Positions 49,386 to 58,224 of a stretch of 64,000 nt of DNA are shown here, piece by piece. The stretch covers positions 1 through 64,000 of the forward strand of contig JAYPUW010000008.1 of assembly GCA_038134285.1 (NCBI GenBank). The letters run 5' to 3'. The stretch's first letter is position 1. Each line of letters opens with the position of its first letter. The DNA comes from UBA3478 sp038134285 (GTDB lineage Bacteria > Bacteroidota > Bacteroidia > Flavobacteriales > Flavobacteriaceae). The notes beneath the pieces are model-generated. The model searched no databases, was not told the origin of the DNA, and saw nothing but the letters and a program-made list of their open reading frames with translations. Made by a program: the position numbers and the translations under genes.

Positions 49386-51686
49386 TTAGAAATCAAACTC
49401 CTCGAGGTCGGTCTCGAGATCAGGGGTGTTTGGATCTTGTTCGATCTGCGCACAATCTAAGTTGAAAGACATGTTCTCAGGCCGCTCAAAATCGGCTTGG
49501 CTGATACCAAGAGAGTCCTGGTAGTTTTTTCGCATGTAACTCGCCCAGATAGGTAGTGCCATGGTGGCTCCTTGACCGTAGGTAATATTGTCAAAATGCA
49601 CCGAGCGGTCTTCAGCTCCGACCCAAACCCCAGTAACCAAGTTAGGCACCATACCCATGAACCATCCGTCTGATTGGTTTTGGGTGGTTCCGGTCTTACC
49701 CGCTATCTCGTTTTTAAATTCGTACGGATACCCCGTGACGACTTCTTGGTAAACCGGATTGTCTAACATCCAATTGTGTCTCAGGCGGATCCCAGATCCG
49801 GCCTCTGTGACACCCTTGAGCAAACTCACCATCGCATAGGCGATTTCTTTATTGAAGACGTCTTGTGTTTCTGGAACCGCCCGATAGAGCACCGTTCCGC
49901 TTCGATCTTCTATTCGCGTTATAAAGGTAGGCTCTACATATACACCTTGATTCGCAAAGGCGCTGTATGCAGCCACTAAATCGTGAACCTTGATGTCTGG
50001 CGTCCCCAAAGCAATCGAAGGCACCGCAGGCACCTCATTTCGTACTCCGAGCTTCTTCACTAAAGCCGAAACCGCTCTTGGTCCCACCTTGTCGATTAGC
50101 TGTGCCGTTACCGTATTAATACTATTGGCGAGAGCATATTTTAGCGTGATGTTTTCACCGCTGTAACGTTCAACTGAATTCTTAGGACACCACGACTCGG
50201 TATTTCCGTGGCGCATAGCCTCTATACAATAGGGCACATCTGGCAAGCGATCGCATGGAGAAAGCCTCAGTTGATCGATTACGGCGGCGTACACAAAAGG
50301 CTTAAAGGTTGACCCGACCTGTCGTGCTCCCTGAATGACATTGTCGTACTGAAAGTGCTTGTAGTTGGCGCCTCCTACCCAGGCTTTAATATGACCGGTA
50401 CTGGGTTCAATACTCATCATAGCCATGCGCAGATGCTTCTTGTAATACAAAATCGAATCTATCGGAGTCATCACCGTATCGCGTTCTAAATTCTCGTGCT
50501 CCCAATCAAACACACGCATCTCGGTAGGCACGTAAAAGCTTGCCTTAATCACTGTGTCTGACTTGCCTTCGGTGTGCAACACACGCCAACGCTCGCTTCG
50601 ACGCATGGCCTGCTCTATGATATTTTCGGCCTGCTCTTTTTCAACATCAAGAAAGGGTGCATTAGGCGATGTGTCTTGAGCGCTTTGCCTAAAAAAGGCG
50701 CGCTGTAGATTTCTTAGGTGCGAAGTACTCGCCGCCTCTGCATTGGCCTGTAGCTTTGAATCTATCGTGGTGTAAACCTTTAGGCCGTCGCGGTAGATGT
50801 CGTAGGTTTCTCCATTAGGTCTCGGATTGTTGGCCGCCCAGTCTTTAAGCCACGCCTGCACATGCATTCTGAAATAAGTTGCCAAGCCTTCGTTATGCGA
50901 ATTCTCAGGATTGAAATCCAAGTCTAAGGGTGTAGCCTTTAGCGAATCGGCCTCTGCACGCTTTAGGTACTCGTATTTCACCATCTGATCGAGGACGATA
51001 TTTCTTCTGCGCTCCACCATCTCAGGGCGTCTAATCGGATTGAATAGCGAAGAATTTTGCAGCATCCCCACTAGCATGGCGCTTTCTTTAACCTCTAGCT
51101 CTTGCGGTGGTTTGTTGAAATAGATTCTCGCGGCGTTTTCAATACCGTCGGCTAGGTAGCCCCAATCGTAATTGTTAAGGTACATTTCAAGAATTTCTTC
51201 TTTGGTGTAATTGCGTTCAAGGCGCACGGCGATCACCCACTCTTTTATCTTTTGCTGTAATGCTTCTTTCAGATTACGCGAACGCACGCCTACAAACAGT
51301 TGCCTAGAGAGCTGTTGGGTAATAGTAGAGGCTCCCCCGCGGCTCCCCAAATAGGCTAGTGCCCTAAAAAATCCTCTGAAATCGATTCCTGAATGCTCGT
51401 AAAAACGCGCGTCTTCAGTGGCGATCAAGGCGTCGACAAGTGATTTCGGAAACTGCGTAAAATCAGTAGGGGTTCTGTTGTCTCCGAGGTAGAACTTCCC
51501 TAAGATGATAGAATCTGAAGAATACATGTGTGTTGCGAAATTGGTCTGCGGATTCTCTAGTTGCTCAAAAGAAGGCATAGGCCCAAATCCGCCCGTGGCC
51601 GCCGTTCTAAAAATGAGTGCCACCCCAACTGTAGCCGAGGCAAAAAGCACCCAAAACACAATCACTATGCGCTTGAACATGGGCAT
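49386..51686 (-). CDS. Penicillin-binding protein 1A-type transglycosylase/transpeptidase
   Basis: A 766-residue bifunctional class A PBP. An N-terminal membrane anchor (about residues 5-27) is followed by the GT51 glycosyltransferase domain with ATEDARFYEHSGID and GGASTITQQLSRQLF. The penicillin-binding domain has the serine in GSTFKPFVYAA, the SxN motif in ANSINTVTAQ, and KTGTT near the C-terminus. It polymerises and cross-links peptidoglycan. It starts six bases after the RicT-like gene; no gldH lies between them. Confidence 0.93.
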   Translation of the reverse strand: MPMFKRIVIVFWVLFASATVGVALIFRTAATGGFGPMPSFEQLENPQTNFATHMYSSDSIILGKFYLGDNRTPTDFTQFPKSLVDALIATEDARFYEHSGIDFRGFFRALAYLGSRGGASTITQQLSRQLFVGVRSRNLKEALQQKIKEWVIAVRLERNYTKEEILEMYLNNYDWGYLADGIENAARIYFNKPPQELEVKESAMLVGMLQNSSLFNPIRRPEMVERRRNIVLDQMVKYEYLKRAEADSLKATPLDLDFNPENSHNEGLATYFRMHVQAWLKDWAANNPRPNGETYDIYRDGLKVYTTIDSKLQANAEAASTSHLRNLQRAFFRQSAQDTSPNAPFLDVEKEQAENIIEQAMRRSERWRVLHTEGKSDTVIKASFYVPTEMRVFDWEHENLERDTVMTPIDSILYYKKHLRMAMMSIEPSTGHIKAWVGGANYKHFQYDNVIQGARQVGSTFKPFVYAAVIDQLRLSPCDRLPDVPYCIEAMRHGNTESWCPKNSVERYSGENITLKYALANSINTVTAQLIDKVGPRAVSALVKKLGVRNEVPAVPSIALGTPDIKVHDLVAAYSAFANQGVYVEPTFITRIEDRSGTVLYRAVPETQDVFNKEIAYAMVSLLKGVTEAGSGIRLRHNWMLDNPVYQEVVTGYPYEFKNEIAGKTGTTQNQSDGWFMGMVPNLVTGVWVGAEDRSVHFDNITYGQGATMALPIWASYMRKNYQDSLGISQADFERPENMSFNLDCAQIEQDPNTPDLETDLEEFDF

Positions 51687-51692
51687 CTAAGC

Positions 51693-52892
51693 TTAATTTC
51701 TTTTTGGTTTTGAAGAGGGGCGTGACCCTTCCTGATCTTTGGTTTCTTCTGTAGGTCGGCGCGGACCCTTTTTGCGTAGAGGCTTCGACTTTTTAGGGGT
51801 GTCGAATCGGGTCAAGCTATCCTCTACCGGAGCTGTTTCAGCGGCCTTTAAAGTATCTGATTGCTCAGGTTTGGCGATAGCATATCCCTCAAGACCTTCA
51901 ATTTTGGTGCCTTTTTTATTCAATACTAGAATCTCGCTCACTTGATTCTTATGCAAGGCAAACCAATTTGTGGCGTCGTTCTTATAGGTGAACCACAGTA
52001 TCCCTTTGAAAATATCTACCTTTTGACAAAAGGCAATTCCTTTCTCAGTTTGCAATCTACAATCGGTTGGCGGAAAATCTTTGAGGGCATCAAGGTAAGT
52101 ATCAAGCTCGAAATTCAAACAACACTTTAGCTTTCCACATTGACCTGCGAGCTTTTGAGGGTTCAACGCCAATTGCTGATAGCGTGCCGAGGCCGTACTT
52201 ACTGCTCTAAAATCTGATAGCCAGGTAGAGCAGCACAATTCGCGTCCACAAGATCCAATTCCGCCTAGACGCTGTGCCTCTTGACGGTATCCTATTTGAC
52301 GCATTTCAATACGCAAATTGAAGGCGCGTGCCATGTCTTTGATGAGTTGTCTGAAATCAACCCTAGAATCAGCGGTATAATAAAAAATGGCCTTCGAGGC
52401 GTCGCCCTGTAACTCCACATCGCTGATTTTCATCTCTAGGTTGAGTGAAATCGCAATTTCTCGGGCACGCTTTTGAATTTCGGCCTCCCTTGACCGAGCC
52501 ACTTGCCAAATATCGATGTCTTTCTGCGTAGCTTTTCTGTAAATCTTGAGCTGTTGTGCTTCTTCTGTAGAAACGCCTTTTCGTTTCATCTGAACCTTAA
52601 CCAGTTCTCCTGCAAGCGTCACAATCCCCACATCGTGACCTGAAGCGGCTTGGACCGCAACCACATCTCCCATCAATATGGGGAGCTGGTCAGCGTTGTG
52701 AAAAAACTCCTTGCGGCTATTTTTAAAACGGACTTCGACTAAATAGAAGGGTTTTGCTCCCGAAGGCAGCGCCATGTTCTCAAGCCAGTCAAAAACCGTT
52801 AGCTTATTGCAGCCGTCAGATGCGCATGTGCCGTTATTCTTGCAGCCTCTAACCTTACCGTCTTTCCCAGAAGCACACGTAGCACACGACAT
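51693..52892 (-). CDS. RicT/YaaT-like PSP1 domain protein
   Basis: A 399-residue protein. The N-terminus is rich in cysteine (CATCASGKDGKVRGCKNN). The PSP1 region contains IGSCGRELCCSTWLSDF and GKLKCCLNFELD, candidate ligands for an iron-sulfur cluster as in Bacillus RicT. A basic, low-complexity C-terminal tail (about residues 345-399) is rich in Lys, Pro and Ser. In Bacillus RicT partners with RicA and RicF to affect RNase Y. Whether that holds here is unknown. Confidence 0.85.
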   Translation of the reverse strand: MSCATCASGKDGKVRGCKNNGTCASDGCNKLTVFDWLENMALPSGAKPFYLVEVRFKNSRKEFFHNADQLPILMGDVVAVQAASGHDVGIVTLAGELVKVQMKRKGVSTEEAQQLKIYRKATQKDIDIWQVARSREAEIQKRAREIAISLNLEMKISDVELQGDASKAIFYYTADSRVDFRQLIKDMARAFNLRIEMRQIGYRQEAQRLGGIGSCGRELCCSTWLSDFRAVSTASARYQQLALNPQKLAGQCGKLKCCLNFELDTYLDALKDFPPTDCRLQTEKGIAFCQKVDIFKGILWFTYKNDATNWFALHKNQVSEILVLNKKGTKIEGLEGYAIAKPEQSDTLKAAETAPVEDSLTRFDTPKKSKPLRKKGPRRPTEETKDQEGSRPSSKPKRN

Positions 52893-52929
52893 AATTAATT
52901 GGGGTATAGGGTAAAATTACAACAAAGGC

Positions 52930-53973
52930 CTAGCGCACACAACCTGATTTGTACTTCAGCTTTTCTGATCTACCCTTTTTAAAGATCTTATTGCTAACTG
53001 TTTTGCCGCTTCGAAGGCGTTTTTGCTCTTCGTAAGGCAGCGCAATAATCTCCTGGCATTCTTCGCTGCAGCAATGGTCCATGGCCTCTGCACATCTATC
53101 GCATTGAATGAAGAGTAAATGACAGCCTTCGTGCGCACAATTGGTGTGGGTGTCGCATGGGGCTCCGCACTGATGGCATTTAGAAATAATATCGTCTGAT
53201 ATGCGCTCGGCCCGTCTCTCGTCAAAAACAAAGTTTTTACCCAAGAATTTATTTTCAAGCCCTTTGGCGCGAACCTGGCGCGTGTATTCAATGATGCCTC
53301 CTTCAAGCTGATACACTTGCTTAAAGCCTTTGTGCTTGTAATAAGCGCTCGCCTTTTCACAGCGGATACCTCCGGTACAGTACATCACGAGTTTTTTATC
53401 TTCTTTGTGTTCCTTAAGCTGCTCTTCAATAAGATCTAAAGAGTCTCTAAAAGTGTCAACATCGGGGCAAACCGCATTTTTGAAATGTCCGATTTCGCTC
53501 TCGTAGTGATTGCGCATATCAACCAAAACTGTCTCAGGATCTTCAATCAAGGCGTTGAACTGCTCTGCATCTAGGTGAACGCCCTTATTGGTCACGTCAA
53601 AAGAGTTGTCGTCTAAGCCATCAGCAACAATCTTCTTGCGCACCTTGACTTTTAGCTTCAAGAACGACATGTTGTCTTGTTCGATCGCAATGTTAAGGCG
53701 AATCCCGTTTAAAAAAGTAATGCTGTCTAAATGTGCTTTGAAGCGCTCAAAATTAGGCGCCGGCACTGATAATTGAGCGTTAATTCCTTCCCTGGCAATG
53801 TAGATTCGGCCTAAGATGTCTAATTCGTTCCAGGCGATAAACAGGTGGTTTCTAACCAGTTCTGGGTTTTTCAGGTGTGCATAGGTATAGAACGAGATGG
53901 TCAACCGGTCAACCCCAGCACTATGGATGAGTTCAGCTCGTTCTTTTGCACTTAGCGTATTGTACAGTTGCAT
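52930..53973 (-). CDS. trhO: tRNA uridine(34) hydroxylase TrhO (rhodanese family)
   Basis: A 347-residue rhodanese-domain protein. The catalytic cysteine is in MYCTGGIRCEKASAYY, and DMRNHYESEIGHF and YQLEGGIIEYTR are typical of the YceA/TrhO family. A Cys-rich C-terminal segment (CHQCGAPCDTHTNCAHEGC) probably binds zinc. The enzyme installs the hydroxyl leading to 5-hydroxyuridine or its derivatives at tRNA position 34. A box reading TACTTTTG on the minus strand (54016-54023) is its likely -7 element, divergent from recA. Confidence 0.92.
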   Translation of the reverse strand: MQLYNTLSAKERAELIHSAGVDRLTISFYTYAHLKNPELVRNHLFIAWNELDILGRIYIAREGINAQLSVPAPNFERFKAHLDSITFLNGIRLNIAIEQDNMSFLKLKVKVRKKIVADGLDDNSFDVTNKGVHLDAEQFNALIEDPETVLVDMRNHYESEIGHFKNAVCPDVDTFRDSLDLIEEQLKEHKEDKKLVMYCTGGIRCEKASAYYKHKGFKQVYQLEGGIIEYTRQVRAKGLENKFLGKNFVFDERRAERISDDIISKCHQCGAPCDTHTNCAHEGCHLLFIQCDRCAEAMDHCCSEECQEIIALPYEEQKRLRSGKTVSNKIFKKGRSEKLKYKSGCVR

Positions 53974-54074
53974 GCTATACTAATCGTTTTAAGTTAAAAG
54001 AATCAAAATCAGAGTCAAAAGTACATTTTTTCAACAATTTGGCTGGCCTGCAACATTCATGCGCCATAAACCGT

Positions 54075-54082
54075 TAATTTTG
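54075..54082 (+). promoter_or_regulatory. Putative -7 box TAATTTTG for recA
   Basis: An exact TAnnTTTG match 23 bases before the recA ATG at 54106. No TTG is visible at -33. Confidence 0.4.
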
Positions 54083-54105
54083 ATTTCTATCAAACTTTGA
54101 AGGCG

Positions 54106-55113
54106 ATGAGTAAAGATCAAGAGGCCAAATTAAAGGCGCTACAACTAACATTAGACAAATTAGAGAAAACCTACGGAAAGGGTTCTGTAATGAAAATGGG
54201 AGATAGCGTCGTTGAAGATGTCGAAGTAATTTCGTCAGGATCTATTGGCCTCAATGCAGCACTCGGAGTACAGGGCTACCCTAAAGGGAGGGTAATAGAA
54301 ATCTACGGTCCAGAATCATCGGGTAAAACTACCCTAACACTTCACGCTATCGCTGAAGCACAACGCGCAGGAGGCATCGCAGCTTTTATTGATGCGGAGC
54401 ACGCTTTTGATCGCTTTTATGCAGCAAAGTTAGGTGTTGACATTGACAATCTTATTATTTCACAGCCCGATCACGGAGAACAAGCGCTAGAAATCGCAGA
54501 CAATTTAATCCGGTCTGGGGCTATTGATATCGTGGTTGTCGATTCTGTGGCGGCTCTTACGCCAAAAAGCGAAATCGAAGGCGAAATGGGAGACTCTAAA
54601 ATGGGACTTCACGCGCGATTGATGTCACAAGCACTTCGCAAATTAACCTCAACCATAAGCAAGACAAACTGTACGGTCATTTTCATCAACCAGCTTCGTG
54701 AAAAAATTGGTGTGATGTTCGGAAACCCAGAGACCACAACAGGAGGAAACGCGCTCAAATTTTATGCTTCAATTCGACTAGATATTCGTCGCTCAACACA
54801 AATCAAAGACGGGGAAGGTAATGTTCAAGGAAACCGCACCAAAGTAAAAGTGGTGAAGAACAAAGTGGCTCCTCCATTTAGAACTGCAGAGTTCGATATC
54901 ATGTACGGTGAAGGGGTTTCAAAGCTTGGCGAAATCATCGACCTCGGTGTAGACTACGAAATTATCAAAAAGAGTGGGTCTTGGTTTAGCTACGACGACA
55001 CTAAATTGGGGCAAGGGCGTGATGCGGTAAAAGCACTGCTTCAAGACAACCCGGAACTCGCAGAAGAAATTGAGAAAAAAATATACGAGGCTTTAAAGCT
55101 GATCAACAACTAG
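54106..55113 (+). CDS. recA: Recombinase RecA
   Basis: A 335-residue DNA strand-exchange ATPase. Walker A is GPESSGKT at about residues 68-75. VVDSVAALTPKSE is Walker B, and the LMSQALRKLTSTI and NQLREKIGVMFGNPETTTGG loops bind DNA. I start at ATG 54106 (MSKDQEAKL). A TTG three codons upstream is an unlikely start. It converges with the acyltransferase gene, overlapping by 11 bases. Confidence 0.97.
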   Translation: MSKDQEAKLKALQLTLDKLEKTYGKGSVMKMGDSVVEDVEVISSGSIGLNAALGVQGYPKGRVIEIYGPESSGKTTLTLHAIAEAQRAGGIAAFIDAEHAFDRFYAAKLGVDIDNLIISQPDHGEQALEIADNLIRSGAIDIVVVDSVAALTPKSEIEGEMGDSKMGLHARLMSQALRKLTSTISKTNCTVIFINQLREKIGVMFGNPETTTGGNALKFYASIRLDIRRSTQIKDGEGNVQGNRTKVKVVKNKVAPPFRTAEFDIMYGEGVSKLGEIIDLGVDYEIIKKSGSWFSYDDTKLGQGRDAVKALLQDNPELAEEIEKKIYEALKLINN

Positions 55114-55852
55114 TCTCGTCTTCTCGTAACGCTTCAAGCATTCTGTTTCGAACATGATGCTTGAAGTCTTCTAACTCTTCTAAGCTGTACGTTTTCCCCG
55201 GAATGGTTTCTAGAATAGTATAGCGCAATATCCCAGGGCCTCCTTCAAAAAGCTCCCAATTCAAGCGCTTCTTACAGTCAAAGTTTACGATTGGAACCAG
55301 TGGCAATTCGTGTTCAATGGCCATTGAAAAGGCTCCGTCTTTAAAACGATCCATGTCTACAGAAACATGGGGGACACCTCCCTCTGGATAAATGGCAATT
55401 GAGCGGTTGTTTTTGAGTTTTTCTCTCACACGTTCATAGACCCGCTTTCGACTTTTTTTGTCCGACCGATTTACCAATACGGCTGCCCTTGTGTAGAAAA
55501 ATCCAAAAAACCATATGCGAGCAAGTTCTTCTTTGCCCACAAAGACAATTGGCCTTTTGCAGATGCGCAAGAGCAGCATAATGTCAAGCATGCTGGTGTG
55601 ATTGGCCACCACAATAAATGGTGATGCTGGCAACTCTTTCGACCCATCTACTTTTCGAACAGGCGTTCCCATCATGAACAAAATAAAGGGCGCCCAGATC
55701 GATCGCGCCACCCAATACAGAACAGGATAGGTCCGTTCAGACAGCACACCAATCAACAATAAAGGAGAAAAGACAAATACTGGAATGGCGGTTACAAGAT
55801 AAAACCACCCCTTATAGATTAAGTGCCCTAAATTTTGAATCCATCTTAACAC
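55103..55852 (-). CDS. 1-acyl-sn-glycerol-3-phosphate acyltransferase (PlsC-like)
   Basis: A 249-residue membrane-associated acyltransferase. An N-terminal hydrophobic hairpin (about residues 13-55) precedes the catalytic VANHTSMLDIMLL (HX4D) motif. PEGGVPHVS is motif III, and LPLVPIVNF is motif IV. It transfers an acyl chain in phospholipid synthesis, probably to lysophosphatidic acid. Confidence 0.88.
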   Translation of the reverse strand: MLRWIQNLGHLIYKGWFYLVTAIPVFVFSPLLLIGVLSERTYPVLYWVARSIWAPFILFMMGTPVRKVDGSKELPASPFIVVANHTSMLDIMLLLRICKRPIVFVGKEELARIWFFGFFYTRAAVLVNRSDKKSRKRVYERVREKLKNNRSIAIYPEGGVPHVSVDMDRFKDGAFSMAIEHELPLVPIVNFDCKKRLNWELFEGGPGILRYTILETIPGKTYSLEELEDFKHHVRNRMLEALREDETSC

Positions 55853-55909
55853 GGGAACCGAAAGTATAACTTTTTAATTTTTTGTATCTATGTACGCAAA
55901 TAAATGACT

Positions 55910-56884
55910 ATGGCACGAATACTCACGGGTATACAAAGTACAGGAGTTCCTCACTTAGGGAATATCCTAGGAGCAATCATTCCGGCCATCAACATGGCCA
56001 ACCAACAAGAAGAGGCTTCGTACTTGTTTATTGCCGATCTGCATTCGTTGACCCAGATCAAAGAGGCCCAGCAGCTCAAAGAAAATACTCAAGCCACAGC
56101 GGCCGCTTGGCTCGCTTTTGGCTTGGATATTGAGAAATCGGTTTTTTACCGTCAAAGTGATGTGCCAGAAGTTACTGAGCTTACCTGGTATTTAAATTGC
56201 CTTTTTCCTTATCAAAGGTTAACGCTTGCCCATTCGTTCAAAGACAAAGCAGACCGCCTTGAAGATGTCAATGCAGGCTTGTTTACCTACCCTATGCTTA
56301 TGGCGGCAGACATCTTGCTTTACGATGCCGAAATCGTTCCTGTAGGCAAAGACCAGCTACAGCACATAGAAATGACTCGTGATGTGGCTCAACGCTTTCA
56401 CGGTGTTTACGGAGAAACCTTTGTATTGCCAGAGGCCAAAGTCAATGAGGCCACCATGTATGTCACCGGAACAGATGGCCACAAAATGAGCAAGAGCAAG
56501 AACAACACCATCAACATTTTTGCCGACGAGAAGGTCCTTAAAAAGCAAATCATGGGAATTTTAAGCGACAGCAAAAGCCTAGAAGAGCCGAAAGACCCTG
56601 CGACAGATGCCACCTTTGCCCTTTACAGGCTTATAGCCTCTCAAGAACAAATTGAAGAGATGAGCGCGCATTACCTCGCCGGAAACTACGGATACGGTCA
56701 TGCCAAAAAGGCCCTCCTTGAACTCATACTCGAAACCTACCGCGAGGCCCGTAAAGAATTTAATTACCTCACGGAACATACCGATGAGCTAGAAGCACAC
56801 TTGCTCAAAGGAGCCAAAAAGGCTAGAGAAAAAGCGCAAGAAGTACTTTCGAGAGTGCGCACTCAAGTGGGCCTGCGTGCCTAA
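55910..56884 (+). CDS. trpS: Tryptophan--tRNA ligase
   Basis: A 324-residue class I synthetase. The HIGH-like motif appears as GVPHLGNILGAI, and KMSKS is intact in GHKMSKSKNNTINIF. I take the second ATG (MARILTGIQ). The first, two codons upstream at 55904 (MTMARI), is equally possible. Its 5' gap with the plsC-like gene contains TATCTATG, one base off the -7 consensus. Confidence 0.95.
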   Translation: MARILTGIQSTGVPHLGNILGAIIPAINMANQQEEASYLFIADLHSLTQIKEAQQLKENTQATAAAWLAFGLDIEKSVFYRQSDVPEVTELTWYLNCLFPYQRLTLAHSFKDKADRLEDVNAGLFTYPMLMAADILLYDAEIVPVGKDQLQHIEMTRDVAQRFHGVYGETFVLPEAKVNEATMYVTGTDGHKMSKSKNNTINIFADEKVLKKQIMGILSDSKSLEEPKDPATDATFALYRLIASQEQIEEMSAHYLAGNYGYGHAKKALLELILETYREARKEFNYLTEHTDELEAHLLKGAKKAREKAQEVLSRVRTQVGLRA

Positions 56885-57077
56885 ACCTCATAAGAATTAT
56901 CATTGTGGTGAGTGATGACCCCAGAAAGGGTGAGCCGTGCCAATACCATGGGTTCTTGACAATAAATAATAGGCGTCTTGGTCGGTGACAGTCATGCGAG
57001 CAAGCATACAGTAGCCGAATGCATTGTTCGTGCAGTGCAAGCAAAAGTGGTACGCTATTTTTTAGGATATTTGTTTT

Positions 57078-57698
57078 ATGGTTCTCGCCCCTTATATACA
57101 AGAGCTTTTAGCTTTTAGAAACTTTGTAATCTTACCAGGGTTTGGCGCCTTTCAGCCAGGCGAGTTATTGCCTGTGCAGTTGACAGAGAATAACGAGCTA
57201 CTTCCGCCAAAAAGAGGGGTGGCTTTCAATGCGCTTCTCAATAATCAAGATAACATGCTGGCTCAATTTATAGCAGAGCGCGAACAACGTGATTCGCAAG
57301 AGGTGCTGGCTGAGATAAAGCAATTAGTTTTTGATTGGAAGACTCGTCTCAACAAAGGAGCGTCTATTGAAGTTGGAGGTCTAGGAACTTTCGTAAAAGA
57401 AGACATGCTGGTTCGTTTTATTCCTTTAGACGGGTTAAGGGTAGATCGTGAAAGTTTTGGTTTGCCAGTAGTTGAGCGACCAGCGGTTGAGGTTGAAGTC
57501 CTTTTCGCAGATAAAGTAGTGTCAACTGAAAAAGAGCCAAAGCCTTCATCTAAGCCAAAAGAAAAAGCAATCAAACCAAGACCTGCTAAAGTAATTGAAA
57601 GTGCAGCGGTTTCTTCTTCAGATCCGTGGTTTGCGGCGGCAATGATTGCATTTGTATTGGCCAGTGCTAGTATCGCCTATCTTTTTTTGAATCTATAA
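57078..57698 (+). CDS. HU-CCDC81-type membrane protein without SPOR domain
   Basis: A 206-residue protein. The N-terminal two-thirds matches the Bacteroidota HU-CCDC81-type repeats: YIQELLAFRNFVILPGFGAF, FNALLNNQDNMLAQFIAERE, then GASIEVGGLGTFVKE. A Lys/Pro-rich linker (about residues 155-180) and a single membrane helix (WFAAAMIAFVLASASIAYLF, about 184-204) end the protein. Related proteins I recall continue past the helix into a periplasmic SPOR domain that binds bare peptidoglycan. Here the stop follows the helix and the next gene begins nine bases on. The 193-bp gap upstream shows no recognisable feature. Confidence 0.75.
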   Translation: MVLAPYIQELLAFRNFVILPGFGAFQPGELLPVQLTENNELLPPKRGVAFNALLNNQDNMLAQFIAEREQRDSQEVLAEIKQLVFDWKTRLNKGASIEVGGLGTFVKEDMLVRFIPLDGLRVDRESFGLPVVERPAVEVEVLFADKVVSTEKEPKPSSKPKEKAIKPRPAKVIESAAVSSSDPWFAAAMIAFVLASASIAYLFLNL

Positions 57699-57707
57699 TC
57701 CCCCCTT

Positions 57708-58217
57708 ATGAAACCCAAAAGCACGAATGAGTCAAGGACCATCACAACAGACATGGTACTTCCTTCAGAGACCAATCATCTGAACCACATGTTCGGTGGA
57801 GAGTTACTCGCGCGAATGGACAGGGCGGCTTATATCACCGCAAGAAGACACAGTCGCCGCATAGCCGTTACCGCTTCGGTGAACCATGTGGCCTTCAATA
57901 CGGCTATCCCTGTGGGAAGCGTAGTGACTATTGAGGCTCACGTTTCAAGAACCTTTAAAACTTCAATGGAAGTTTTTATCGACGTCTTTCTTGAAGACCG
58001 CATTAGTGGAGTACGCACAAAAGCAAACGAAGCCATTTACACCTTTGTGGCGGTTGACGACACCATGAGGCCGGTTGAGGTAGCGCCCATTGCCCCTGAA
58101 ACTGAAGCTGAAAAACAGCGCTATGATGCGGCGCTAAGAAGACGTCAACTCAGTCTAGTGCTTGCCGGAAAAATGAAGCCTTCAGAAGCCAATGAGTTAA
58201 AGGCCCTATTCGAGTAA
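57708..58217 (+). CDS. Acyl-CoA thioesterase (hotdog fold)
   Basis: A 169-residue hotdog-fold hydrolase. Seen: MVLPSETNHLNHMFGGELLARMDRAAYI with the conserved Asn, Gly and Asp residues of YciA/acyl-CoA thioesterases, and IAVTASVNHVAFNTAIPVG. It hydrolyses acyl-CoA, and chain length is unknown. It directly follows the HU-CCDC81-type gene, an arrangement I recall from other flavobacteria. Confidence 0.88.
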   Translation: MKPKSTNESRTITTDMVLPSETNHLNHMFGGELLARMDRAAYITARRHSRRIAVTASVNHVAFNTAIPVGSVVTIEAHVSRTFKTSMEVFIDVFLEDRISGVRTKANEAIYTFVAVDDTMRPVEVAPIAPETEAEKQRYDAALRRRQLSLVLAGKMKPSEANELKALFE

Positions 58218-58224
58218 CCCTTTC

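Noticed and set aside
56823..57101. Minus-strand frame of 92 codons in the trpS to HU-CCDC81 gap
   Set aside because: It overlaps the 3' end of trpS and the 5' end of the next gene, and its sequence shows no domain or coding pattern. I see nothing else in this 193-bp gap.
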